Below are positions 26,263 through 34,313 of a stretch of 64,000 bases of DNA, one piece after another. The stretch is from Dokdonella_A sp046347015 (GTDB taxonomy: Bacteria; Pseudomonadota; Gammaproteobacteria; Xanthomonadales; Rhodanobacteraceae). Position 1 is the first letter of the stretch, and each line of letters starts with the position of its first letter. The stretch spans positions 6,761-70,760 of the forward strand of contig JAXMHA010000015.1 in the NCBI GenBank assembly GCA_046347015.1, in the 5' to 3' direction. The translations under genes were made by a program, and so were the position numbers. The notes under the pieces were generated by a model. That model was not told the origin of the DNA and did not search any database. It saw only the letters and a program-made list of their open reading frames with translations.

Positions 26263-27467
26263 GCCGGGCTGCCTGCGGGATTCGCCGCCGCGGCCGGCAA
26301 TGGCGCCACGTCGTTGGCCGGTTGCTCCGACCTCCGTCCCGTCGGCGTGGGCAGTGGCAATGCCACTTCGATCGTCGTACCGCGCCCGCGCGGCGAATCG
26401 ACGGCGAGGCTGCCACCGAGGGCGTCGATCCGTTCACGCATGCCGGCCAGCCCGTTGCCGGCGGTCACGACGCCACCCCGGCCGTCATCGCGGATGCGCA
26501 TACGCGCCACGGCTTCATCGGCATCCACCGTGACTTCGACCCGGGTCGCCCGTGCGTGCCGCTCGATGTTGGTGACGGCCTCGCGCAACACCAGCGCCAG
26601 GCACGTCTCGACGTTCCCGGGCAGGTCCGGCGCCGAACGCCGGTAGTCCATGTGCGTACCTGCCGTTTCCAACAACAACCGCGCGGACGCCAGTTCCGAC
26701 ACGAGCACGGCGGCCCGGATCCCGGTGACGGCACTGCGCACCTGCGCCAACGCGTCCCGTGCAACGCGTTCGACTTCGGCAATCTCGCCGCGCGCGGCGC
26801 GTGCATCGCGGTCGAACAACCGGCCGGCCAATTCGGATTTCAACGCAATCAGCGACAAGGTGTGGCCGAGCAGGTCATGCAGGTCGCGGCCGATGCGTTC
26901 GCGCTCGGCACTCGCAGCGAGGCGCCGGACCTCGTCGTGGGTCAGGCGCAGTTCGGCGCGATGCTCGCGTTGCACGCACTCGAAGATGATCATGCCTCCG
27001 ACCACGAGACTGACCACGAGGGCATTGATCAGGAACTCCCAGGGAAAACCGAGTGCCAGCCATTCGGCGCTGTACGCGGCGAGGAGTACGACGATCGAAG
27101 CAAATGCACGCCGCGGACTGCCCCAAACCGCGGTGAGGGCGCAGGAGTAGATGATGTAAGTCTGCGCATACGGGTTGAACGGCGTCACTGCGAAGGCTAT
27201 CGCGGCGATCGCCAGTCCGTACCCGATCACGTGTCGTCGAGGACACGCGTGGGCGATGATGTACAGGACCGCGACCACGGGCATGCTTGCCACGGTCGCC
27301 CCGAGCCAATGCGGCCAATCCTTGCTGCCGAAGAGCGCCGGCGCAAACAGCCAGAACAGCCAGACCAGCCAGATCAGCCACGCCCATTGCAGGACGCGGC
27401 TGCCGCCGGCGCGCGTGTCCGCGGCGCTGGTGGCGAGGATGGAATCGCTGGCAATCCTGAACTTCAT
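26259..27467 (-). CDS. DesK-like sensor histidine kinase
   Basis: A 402-residue membrane kinase. About five hydrophobic segments fill the first 170 residues with no large periplasmic loop, which suggests sensing within the membrane, as in DesK. The HisKA_3 dimerisation helix has the phospho-His in RIGRDLHDLLGHTLSLIA. The ATPase domain has an N box (REAVTNIERHA), a G1 box (IRDDGRGG) and a G2-type segment (GNGLAGMRERIDALGG). It is complete. Operon order is kinase, regulator, small membrane protein. The stimulus is unknown; membrane state is a family-based guess. Confidence 0.92.
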   Translation of the reverse strand: MKFRIASDSILATSAADTRAGGSRVLQWAWLIWLVWLFWLFAPALFGSKDWPHWLGATVASMPVVAVLYIIAHACPRRHVIGYGLAIAAIAFAVTPFNPYAQTYIIYSCALTAVWGSPRRAFASIVVLLAAYSAEWLALGFPWEFLINALVVSLVVGGMIIFECVQREHRAELRLTHDEVRRLAASAERERIGRDLHDLLGHTLSLIALKSELAGRLFDRDARAARGEIAEVERVARDALAQVRSAVTGIRAAVLVSELASARLLLETAGTHMDYRRSAPDLPGNVETCLALVLREAVTNIERHARATRVEVTVDADEAVARMRIRDDGRGGVVTAGNGLAGMRERIDALGGSLAVDSPRGRGTTIEVALPLPTPTGRRSEQPANDVAPLPAAAANPAGSPA

Positions 27468-27516
27468 GTGCGTGGTCGTGGCCCGGCAATCCTACGCTCC
27501 GCCACCATGCCGCGTG

Positions 27517-28113
27517 TCACCAGACACGCGGAATGAGCCGGCGGGTGCGTCGCATGTACGCCCGATATGGCTCGCCCAGCGCGGCGCACAACGCCTGTTC
27601 CTCGACGTGGATGCGCCACAGGTAGCCCGCCAGCGCACCCGCCAGCACCGACAGCAACGCTGCCCAGTTGGTCATCGCAATGCCCATGCCGAGGAACATC
27701 AGCAGCCCGCCACTGTAGGAAGGATGCCGAATCAGGCGATACGGGCCGGAGTCGACGACGAACTGCCCTGCCCGCGTCGCCACCGTACGGGTGAAGAATC
27801 TCCCAAGCGTTCGAATCGCATACCAGCGGAACGCCAGGCCGCACAACATCGTGACGATGCCGGCCCAGAACTGTACATGCTGGCCTGTCGTCAACGTGGT
27901 TCCCGGCAGGTTGGCGTTGACGAAGAGGAACGCGAAGAATACCCCGGCGATGCTGCTCACGAATATCCAGGCGTGCGAGCCGCGGTCGTGCTTCACCGCG
28001 CCCGATTCGACCTTCTGGAAGAAGCTGCCGATCCACTCCGGCGCAAAGCAGGCCACCATCGCGAGGTAAAACACGATCAGGTGCCAATGGGACTTGAGGA
28101 TCAAAGGCGGCAT
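27517..28113 (-). CDS. isoprenylcysteine carboxylmethyltransferase-family membrane methyltransferase
   Basis: An integral membrane protein of 198 residues with about five helices and the ICMT/PEMT signature. SGPYRLIRHPSYSGGLL contains the RHP SAM-binding motif, and EEQALCAALGEPYRAYMRRT completes the cofactor site. Bacterial members methylate unknown lipophilic substrates or phospholipids; true prenyl-protein substrates are unlikely. The start at 28113 puts the first helix near the N-terminus; 28146 is an alternative. It lies 49 bases upstream of the histidine kinase gene on the same strand and may share its transcript. Confidence 0.85.
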   Translation of the reverse strand: MPPLILKSHWHLIVFYLAMVACFAPEWIGSFFQKVESGAVKHDRGSHAWIFVSSIAGVFFAFLFVNANLPGTTLTTGQHVQFWAGIVTMLCGLAFRWYAIRTLGRFFTRTVATRAGQFVVDSGPYRLIRHPSYSGGLLMFLGMGIAMTNWAALLSVLAGALAGYLWRIHVEEQALCAALGEPYRAYMRRTRRLIPRVW

Positions 28114-28224
28114 CGGAACGGCGCGGCATTCGACATGTGCGGACATCGTCGCCGCAATGCGGGCTTTCTGGCAGGGGCCGGCGTCAAGGATCCCGGTTGA
28201 CAGGCGTCACCCGCACCGATGGGG

Positions 28225-28253
28225 TTACGCGGCGTCGCTGCGCCTGCTAGAAT
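28225..28253 (+). promoter_or_regulatory. candidate promoter of the aminotransferase gene
   Basis: TTACGC and TAGAAT are spaced by 17 bases, about 75 bases upstream of the ATG. The hexamers match consensus at 3 and 5 of 6 positions. The leader that follows contains a pyrimidine-rich stretch (CTTTTCTTTTCC) not seen elsewhere in the window. Confidence 0.45.
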
Positions 28254-28325
28254 TGGCCATCTTTTCTTTTCCTGTTAATCACTTACGGGCGATGCGGCGA
28301 CGCACCGCCGGTGGTGGAGGCTCCC

Positions 28326-29831
28326 ATGAAAGCGATCGAGATGCTGCGCGAACTGCGCAACCAAGGCGGCAAGGTCCGCACCCGTGGCCTGGACGACACC
28401 ACCCTCGAGCGATTCTGCACCAACGACCCGGACCTCGCCGGCGCCATCTCCGACGCACACGAGGCATCCGGTCGCCTGCGGGCTCGCCATCCGGAGATCC
28501 TGGGGCTCGACGAGGACATGCAGCTGCACGCGCTGCAGTCCGGGTTCGTCAACTTTTATCCGGACGACGCCGTGTGCCCGTTCGTGCCGCTGGCCGCTCG
28601 TGGCGCCTGGATCGTGACGCTGAAAGGTGCCGTTCTCTACGACTGCGGCGGCTACGGCATGCTCGGCCTCGGCCACAATCCGCCGGCGGTGCTCGCGGCA
28701 CTGGCGAAGCCGCAGGTGATGGCCAACGTGATGACCCCTTCCCTGTCGCAACATGTTTTCACCGACGCGCTGCGCAACGAGATCGGCCACCGGCGCGGTG
28801 ATCACCCGTTCGCCCGGTTCATGTGCCTCAATTCGGGTTCGGAAGCCGTGACGCTGGCCGCGCGCATTGCCGACGTCAACGCCAAGCTGCAGACGGACCA
28901 CGGCGCAAGGCATGCCGGCCGCTCGATCAAGCGCCTGGTGATCAAGGGGGCCTTCCATGGCCGCACCGAACGGCCGGCGTTGTACTCGGACTCGAGCCGC
29001 AAGGCGTACACCAGCAACCTCGCGAGCTTCCGCGACGAGCATTCGGTGGTCGTCATCCCGCCCTACGACGTCGCCGCGCTGCGCCGCGCGTTCGATGACG
29101 CCGAGCGGCACGGGTGGTTCTTCGAGGCGATGTTCATCGAACCCGTGATGGGCGAAGGCGACCCCGGCCGCGCCGTCACGCCGGAGTTCTACGCCGCCGC
29201 GTGCGAGCTCACCAGCGCGCACGGATCGCTGCTCCTGGTCGATTCGATCCAGGCCGGCCTGCGCGCGCAGGGCGTGCTGTCGATCGTCGACTATCCCGGA
29301 TTCGAGAAACTTCCGGCACCCGACATGGAGGCCTACTCGAAGGCGTTGAATGGCGGCCAGTATCCGCTGTCCGTGCTGGCGGTCGGTGAACGCGCCGCCG
29401 GCCTTTACCGCAAGGGCATCTACGGCAACACGATGACGACCAACCCGCGCGCCCTCGATGTCGCGTGCGCGGTGCTCGAACAATTCACGCCGGCCCTGCG
29501 CGCGAACATCCGCAACCGCGGTACCGAACTGGTCCGCAAGCTCAATGCGTTGAAGGACGAACTCGGCGGCCTGATCACCAAGGTGCAGGGCACCGGGCTC
29601 CTGTTCTCCTGCGAGCTGGCGCCGCAGTTCAAGTGCTTCGGCGCCGGCTCCATCGAGGAGTACATGCGCGAGCGCGGCATCAACGTGATCCACGGTGGCG
29701 CCAATTCGTTGCGCTTCACGCCGCACTTCGCGATCAACGAGGCGGAATCCGACTTGCTGGTCGCGCATATCCGCGACGCATTGCGCCACGGCCCGCGGCT
29801 CGAGGCCACCGGCGAGCGCGCCGCCGCCTGA
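28326..29831 (+). CDS. divergent class III PLP aminotransferase
   Basis: A fold-type I PLP enzyme of 501 residues. Recognisable blocks are FMCLNSGSEAVTLAARIAD (phosphate binding), KGAFHGRTERPALYS and the Schiff-base Lys in AYSKALNGGQYPLS. The usual class III block DExxxGxGRTG is replaced by VDSIQAGLRAQGVL, so it is a divergent branch. The substrate may be an omega-amino donor such as lysine or ornithine, but I cannot assign it. The ATG at 28326 has GGAGG five bases upstream. It is followed 68 bases later by dxs, which has its own promoter-like element. Confidence 0.85.
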   Translation: MKAIEMLRELRNQGGKVRTRGLDDTTLERFCTNDPDLAGAISDAHEASGRLRARHPEILGLDEDMQLHALQSGFVNFYPDDAVCPFVPLAARGAWIVTLKGAVLYDCGGYGMLGLGHNPPAVLAALAKPQVMANVMTPSLSQHVFTDALRNEIGHRRGDHPFARFMCLNSGSEAVTLAARIADVNAKLQTDHGARHAGRSIKRLVIKGAFHGRTERPALYSDSSRKAYTSNLASFRDEHSVVVIPPYDVAALRRAFDDAERHGWFFEAMFIEPVMGEGDPGRAVTPEFYAAACELTSAHGSLLLVDSIQAGLRAQGVLSIVDYPGFEKLPAPDMEAYSKALNGGQYPLSVLAVGERAAGLYRKGIYGNTMTTNPRALDVACAVLEQFTPALRANIRNRGTELVRKLNALKDELGGLITKVQGTGLLFSCELAPQFKCFGAGSIEEYMRERGINVIHGGANSLRFTPHFAINEAESDLLVAHIRDALRHGPRLEATGERAAA

Positions 29832-29844
29832 CACCCGACGCGGG

Positions 29845-29873
29845 TTGCCCGGAACGGGGATCGACCGCACAAT
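29845..29873 (+). promoter_or_regulatory. candidate promoter of dxs
   Basis: TTGCCC and CACAAT are separated by exactly 17 bases, and the -10 ends 26 bases before the dxs ATG. The same -35/-10 pair type (TTGCCA, 17, CACAAT) is seen before the FKBP gene, which supports both calls. Confidence 0.5.
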
Positions 29874-29899
29874 AGCCGGTCGATTCCCCGCGTGCGCCG

Positions 29900-31792
29900 A
29901 TGATCGATCCGTTGCGCTACCCCCTGCTCGCCCGCATCGATTCGCCGGCGAACCTGCGCGCCCTCGACGAGGGCGACCTGCCCGCGGTCGCGCGCGAGTT
30001 GCGGGAATACCTGATCGAATCGGTCGCGAATTCCGGCGGGCATTTCGGCGCCGGGCTCGGCGTGGTCGAATTGACGGTCGCACTGCATTACCTGTTCGAC
30101 ACGCCGGACGACCGGCTGATCTGGGACGTCGGTCACCAGGGCTACCCGCACAAGATCCTGACGGGCCGCCGCGATCGCATCACCACGATCAAGAAGAAGG
30201 GCGGGCTCGCGCCGTTTCCGACCCGCCGCGAAAGCGAATACGACACCTTCGGCGTCGGTCATTCGTCGACGTCGATATCGGCGGCACTCGGCATGGCCGT
30301 TGCCGCGCAACGCCGTGGTGACCACCGCAAGATCGTCGCCGTGATCGGCGATGGCGCACTGACCGCGGGGCTTGCCTACGAAGCCCTGAACCACGGCGGC
30401 GCGGTCGAACCCGACCTGCTGGTGGTCCTGAACGACAACGGCATGTCGATCTCGGAGAACGTCGGCGCGCTGACCCGGATGCTGGCCCGGCTCATGACCA
30501 GCCGCACGCTGGTCCGCATGCGCGAACGGGCCAAGCGAGCGATGCCCCGCAACGGCATCCTGTGGCGCTTCGCGAAGCGCTGGGAGGAACACGCCAAGGG
30601 CATGTTCGTGCCGTCGACCCTGTTCGAGGAGCTCGGTTTCCACTATACGGGTCCGATCAACGGTCACGACCTGCCGCAACTGCTGCAGACCCTGCGCACC
30701 GTGAAGGAACTGCATGGACCGCAGCTCGTGCACGTCATCACGACCAAGGGCAAGGGCTACGCCCCGGCCGAGCGCGCCCAGATCGACTTCCACGCCGTCG
30801 GCCCGTTCGATCCGGTCAACGGCCAGGCCCGCAAGGCACCGTCGGCAAGACCGACCTACACCGACGTGTTCTCCGACTGGTTGTGCGACATGGCTGCCGC
30901 CGAACCGCGGTTGATGGGCATCACGCCGGCCATGCGCGAGGGCTCGGGCCTGGTGCGGTTCTCGCGTGAATTTCCGGATCGGTATTTCGATGTCGGCATT
31001 GCCGAGCAGCACGCCGTCACCTTGGCGGCCGGCATGGCGTGCGAAGGCGCGAAGCCGGTTGTCGCGATCTACTCGACTTTCCTGCAACGGGCCTACGACC
31101 AGTTGATTCACGACGTCGCCCTGCAGAATCTCGACGTGACGTTCGCGATCGACAGAGGCGGCGTCGTCGGCCCCGATGGACCGACCCATGCGGGCAGTTT
31201 CGACCTGACCTACCTTCGGTGCGTGCCGAACATGCTGGTCATGGCGCCCGCCGACGAAGCCGAATGCCGGCACCTGCTCTCGACCGGGTTCCGGCACGCG
31301 GGGCCTGCGGCGATCCGCTATCCGCGGGGTACCGGTCCGGGCGTTGCCGCGGGAAACGACCTCGGTACGCTGCCGATCGGGAAAGCCGAGGTGCGCCGCA
31401 AGGGGAACGGCATCGCGCTGCTCGCGTTCGGCGCGGTGCTCGCGCCATGTCTCGACGCGGGCGCGGCCTTGGGCGCGACCGTCGTCAACATGCGCTTCGT
31501 CAAGCCGCTCGATGCCGCGCTGGTCACCGAGCTCGCCGGTACGCACGCGGTGCTGGTCACGGTGGAGGACAACGTGGTCGCCGGCGGCGCCGGCAGTGCC
31601 GTCGCGGAACTCCTTGCCGAGCGCCGCATGGCTGCGGAATGCGTCCACCTCGGATTGCCGGATGCCTTCCTCGAGCATGCGAGCCGCGAGGAGCTGCTCG
31701 CGCAAGCGGGGCTCGATGCCGCCGGTATCGAACGCGCCGTGCGGACGCGCTGCGCCCGCCACCTGCCCCCGCAATTGCGCAGCGCGGGTTGA
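29900..31792 (+). CDS. dxs: 1-deoxy-D-xylulose-5-phosphate synthase
   Basis: Thiamine-diphosphate enzyme that condenses pyruvate and glyceraldehyde 3-phosphate, the first step of the MEP isoprenoid pathway. The 630-residue product has the conserved NSGGHFGAGLGVVELTVALH N-terminal block, the ThDP/Mg site GDGALTAGLAYEALN with LNDNGMSIS, and the transketolase pyrimidine domain with GIAEQHAVTLAAGMA and FAIDRGGVVGPDGPTH. Length and domains are normal. It converges with the following minus-strand gene after only 10 bases. Confidence 0.98.
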   Translation: MIDPLRYPLLARIDSPANLRALDEGDLPAVARELREYLIESVANSGGHFGAGLGVVELTVALHYLFDTPDDRLIWDVGHQGYPHKILTGRRDRITTIKKKGGLAPFPTRRESEYDTFGVGHSSTSISAALGMAVAAQRRGDHRKIVAVIGDGALTAGLAYEALNHGGAVEPDLLVVLNDNGMSISENVGALTRMLARLMTSRTLVRMRERAKRAMPRNGILWRFAKRWEEHAKGMFVPSTLFEELGFHYTGPINGHDLPQLLQTLRTVKELHGPQLVHVITTKGKGYAPAERAQIDFHAVGPFDPVNGQARKAPSARPTYTDVFSDWLCDMAAAEPRLMGITPAMREGSGLVRFSREFPDRYFDVGIAEQHAVTLAAGMACEGAKPVVAIYSTFLQRAYDQLIHDVALQNLDVTFAIDRGGVVGPDGPTHAGSFDLTYLRCVPNMLVMAPADEAECRHLLSTGFRHAGPAAIRYPRGTGPGVAAGNDLGTLPIGKAEVRRKGNGIALLAFGAVLAPCLDAGAALGATVVNMRFVKPLDAALVTELAGTHAVLVTVEDNVVAGGAGSAVAELLAERRMAAECVHLGLPDAFLEHASREELLAQAGLDAAGIERAVRTRCARHLPPQLRSAG

Positions 31793-31802
31793 CGGCCTTC
31801 GG

Positions 31803-32351
31803 CTACCGGGCCAGCTGGAAGACCTGGGTCACGCACGCCAGCACGAAGCCGGCGAGGAAGAAAAGGTAACTCCAGCGCAGGTAGCGGTACTTGTGTTCGG
31901 CCAGGTAGCAACCGAGCGAGTGGATGTCATCGACCCACGCGGCATACGGCGAGCCATCCGGAGTCAGCACGCGCTGCATCTCGGCAATGAAGCGCGAACG
32001 CGACAATCCGGCGAAGTGACCGAAGAACAACACGTTGAAATCATCCGGACGCGCTTCCCCGACTTTGGCGCGTCGTTGGTACTTCGGCAATACCGCCAGG
32101 ATCGCGAGCAGCAGCGCCAGCAACGTGAAGGCCGCGAGCACGAGCGCGGCCGCCCGCACCGATGGATCGTTCGCGCGGCCCAGCACCAGCGTCAGCACGA
32201 TCGACGAGACCGTGATGATGATGTTGGCCTTCGTATCGGCCATGGCCGACAGGCCGACGTGGTGCTGCTGCGTCGTGCGCAGCAGGTTGTCGGCGGTCGG
32301 ACGTTCGGGAATGCGCGAAAATGCCGTCGCGCGCGGCTCGAGTTCGGTCAT
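31803..32351 (-). CDS. Pycsar-effector-like (DUF5706) membrane protein, orphan
   Basis: A 182-residue protein. A soluble helix (LLRTTQQHHVGLSAMADTKA) leads into a membrane hairpin: IIITVSSIVLTLVL, a short loop, then ALVLAAFTLLALLLAILAVL. A cytoplasmic segment follows and a third helix closes the C-terminus. The DTKANIIIT block before the first helix is the hallmark of the DUF5706/Pycsar-TM effector family. In anti-phage Pycsar systems, cCMP or cUMP from an adjacent cyclase triggers such a protein to damage the membrane. No cyclase lies nearby, so a defence role is not shown. The ATG at 32351 fits family similarity; longer frames upstream are Arg/Pro-rich and unlikely. Confidence 0.75.
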   Translation of the reverse strand: MTELEPRATAFSRIPERPTADNLLRTTQQHHVGLSAMADTKANIIITVSSIVLTLVLGRANDPSVRAAALVLAAFTLLALLLAILAVLPKYQRRAKVGEARPDDFNVLFFGHFAGLSRSRFIAEMQRVLTPDGSPYAAWVDDIHSLGCYLAEHKYRYLRWSYLFFLAGFVLACVTQVFQLAR

Positions 32352-32587
32352 GTTGGCCTGTTTCGGGCTGATGGGATTCCGCAGCAGCCGCCAGTCCTGA
32401 TGCCACCGGCGCGGGCCGATTGTGGCACGAGGCGCCGGCGTGAGCCGCTTGTCACGCGGCGCGGGTCCGGACCGCCACGGGACCCGCCGCCCGATGCGCG
32501 GCCCGCCGGCGGCGCGAGGGTTCCACCGCCGGGGCGACGTGTCCGATAATCGCGGACCGCAATCGGCACTGATGAACGGAGACGCCA

Positions 32588-34195
32588 TTGGCCATTGAGT
32601 CCGCCCGCAGCAACGGAGCAATTCCGGCGCGCAACCGCGCCGAGGGCGTCGATGCACGCGGCGTGCGGCTTCTGCAGCAGGCTGCCCAGCAGATTTCGGA
32701 TCGCGCCTATGCTGCGGCCGGGGAAACGCTGGCGCCGCTCGCGGGGCGTTATCCGGATCACCCCGAGGTCATGCGCCTGCGCGCCATCGTCGCGCACATG
32801 GACAAACGCTACGCCGAGGCCGAGCGCCTGCTGCGCCAGGCTCTGGCCGCGTGGCCGGACGACCCGCTCATCCTGAACAACCTCGGCAGTGCGCTCGGCG
32901 AAACCGACAAGCTCGACGAAGCGCTCGACGCGTTCCGGCGCGTGTGCGACATCGAGCCCGACAACGTCACCGCGTGGTTCAACCTCGGCAAGGCGCTCGA
33001 GAAACAGTGGTATCCGGACGAGTCGATGGCAGCCCTCGCCAAGGCCCTCGAGATCGATCCCGAACACGTCCAATCGCGCGTGCTGACCGGGCAGAACCTG
33101 CGCACGCTCGGCCGCACCGAAGAGGCTGCCGCCGAGTACCGCCGCGCGCTCGCCAAGGACCCGAACTGCATGCCGGCGCTGGCCGGCCTCGCGAACCTGA
33201 AGACCGCACCGATCTCGGCCGCGGAAACCGCCGCACTGGCGCGCCTCTACATGGGTCCGGGGCTGTCCGAGGAAGAACGCGCCAACACCGGCTTCGCCCT
33301 CACGGTTGCCCTCGAGAAGCAGGGACGCTACCGCGAGGCGTTCGCGCTGCTGTCGCAGGCCAACGCTGCGCGCCGGCGGCAACTGAAATGGAATGCCGGC
33401 GAATTCGCCCGCTACAACGCGGAGAACGAGCGCGTGTTCGCGAAGCCGATTGCGACCGCTGCGCCACCCGGCCAAGGCCACGAGGTCATTTTCGTCACCA
33501 GCATGCCGCGCTCGGGCTCGACGCTGACCGAGACGATTCTGGCAGCACACCCCGATGTCGAAGGCGGCAACGAACTGTTCACGCTGCCGAACCTGATCGA
33601 CGCCGAGTCCAAGCGCCACGGCATGCCGTTCCCGTTCTGGGTCAAGGATGCCCGGCCCGAAGACTGGGACCGGATGGGACGCAGCTACCTCGAACAGACC
33701 CGACGCTGGCGCGAAAAGAAACCCCGCTTCACCGACAAGGCCCTGTCGAACTGGCAATTCGCCGGCGCGATCCGGGCCATGCTGCCCGGCGCCCGCATCG
33801 TCAACTGCCGGCGCGATCCCGTCGAAACTTGCCTCTCGTGCTTCCGGCAGGCGTTCGGCCACGGCCAGGCGTATACGTACGACATGAACGAGCTCGCCGC
33901 GTTCTGGCGCACGTTCGATCGCACCAGCAAGTTCTGGCGCCAAGTCATCCCGGAATACTTCCTCGATCTCGTCTACGAGGAACTCGTGGCCGACCCCGAA
34001 CCGCAGATTCGCCGCCTGCTCGACTTCTGCGGCCTCGAGTTCGACGAACGCTGCCTGCGCTTCCACGAATCCGGCCGCATGGTGCGCACCGCCAGCGCGT
34101 CGCAGGTGCGCGAGCCGATCCGCAAGGACACTGCGCGTGCCGGGCGCTACGGCGAATTGCTGGGTCCGCTCCGTCGCGCGCTGGGGGTATCCTGA
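32588..34195 (+). CDS. TPR-repeat sulfotransferase
   Basis: A 535-residue protein. The first half (about 15-270) consists of tetratricopeptide repeats with the usual spacing (LPDHPEV-like turns, DDPLILNNLGSALGETDKLD, PDNVTAWFNLGKALEKQ). The second half is a PAPS-dependent sulfotransferase domain with the 5'-phosphosulfate loop TSMPRSGSTLTETILAAHP and a 3'-phosphate region around IVNCRRDPVETCLSC. TPR-sulfotransferase fusions are widespread in bacteria and their acceptors are generally unknown. The start is TTG at 32588, with GGAG six bases upstream. Confidence 0.88.
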   Translation: MAIESARSNGAIPARNRAEGVDARGVRLLQQAAQQISDRAYAAAGETLAPLAGRYPDHPEVMRLRAIVAHMDKRYAEAERLLRQALAAWPDDPLILNNLGSALGETDKLDEALDAFRRVCDIEPDNVTAWFNLGKALEKQWYPDESMAALAKALEIDPEHVQSRVLTGQNLRTLGRTEEAAAEYRRALAKDPNCMPALAGLANLKTAPISAAETAALARLYMGPGLSEEERANTGFALTVALEKQGRYREAFALLSQANAARRRQLKWNAGEFARYNAENERVFAKPIATAAPPGQGHEVIFVTSMPRSGSTLTETILAAHPDVEGGNELFTLPNLIDAESKRHGMPFPFWVKDARPEDWDRMGRSYLEQTRRWREKKPRFTDKALSNWQFAGAIRAMLPGARIVNCRRDPVETCLSCFRQAFGHGQAYTYDMNELAAFWRTFDRTSKFWRQVIPEYFLDLVYEELVADPEPQIRRLLDFCGLEFDERCLRFHESGRMVRTASASQVREPIRKDTARAGRYGELLGPLRRALGVS

Positions 34196-34313
34196 TCACG
34201 CGGCCGGGCGTTCGGACCGGACGTCCGACATGGGTTCAACCGGGCCCGCGTCGGAATCGTTCGCGACCGGAATGCCCCCGCCATGCCGACCGGCCCGTCG
34301 ACCGAAGGTCGTG

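Noticed and set aside
28261..28325. Riboswitch in the aminotransferase leader
   Set aside because: The leader is short and pyrimidine-rich and does not show conserved features of a known riboswitch class.
28275..30083. Long minus-strand open frame opposite the aminotransferase and dxs
   Set aside because: No domain or signal is present, and the plus-strand genes are clear.
32461..32487. GCGGGTCC/GGACCCGC inverted repeat in the divergent gap
   Set aside because: The gap is extremely GC-rich and contains several such stems, so one is expected by chance and no function can be argued.
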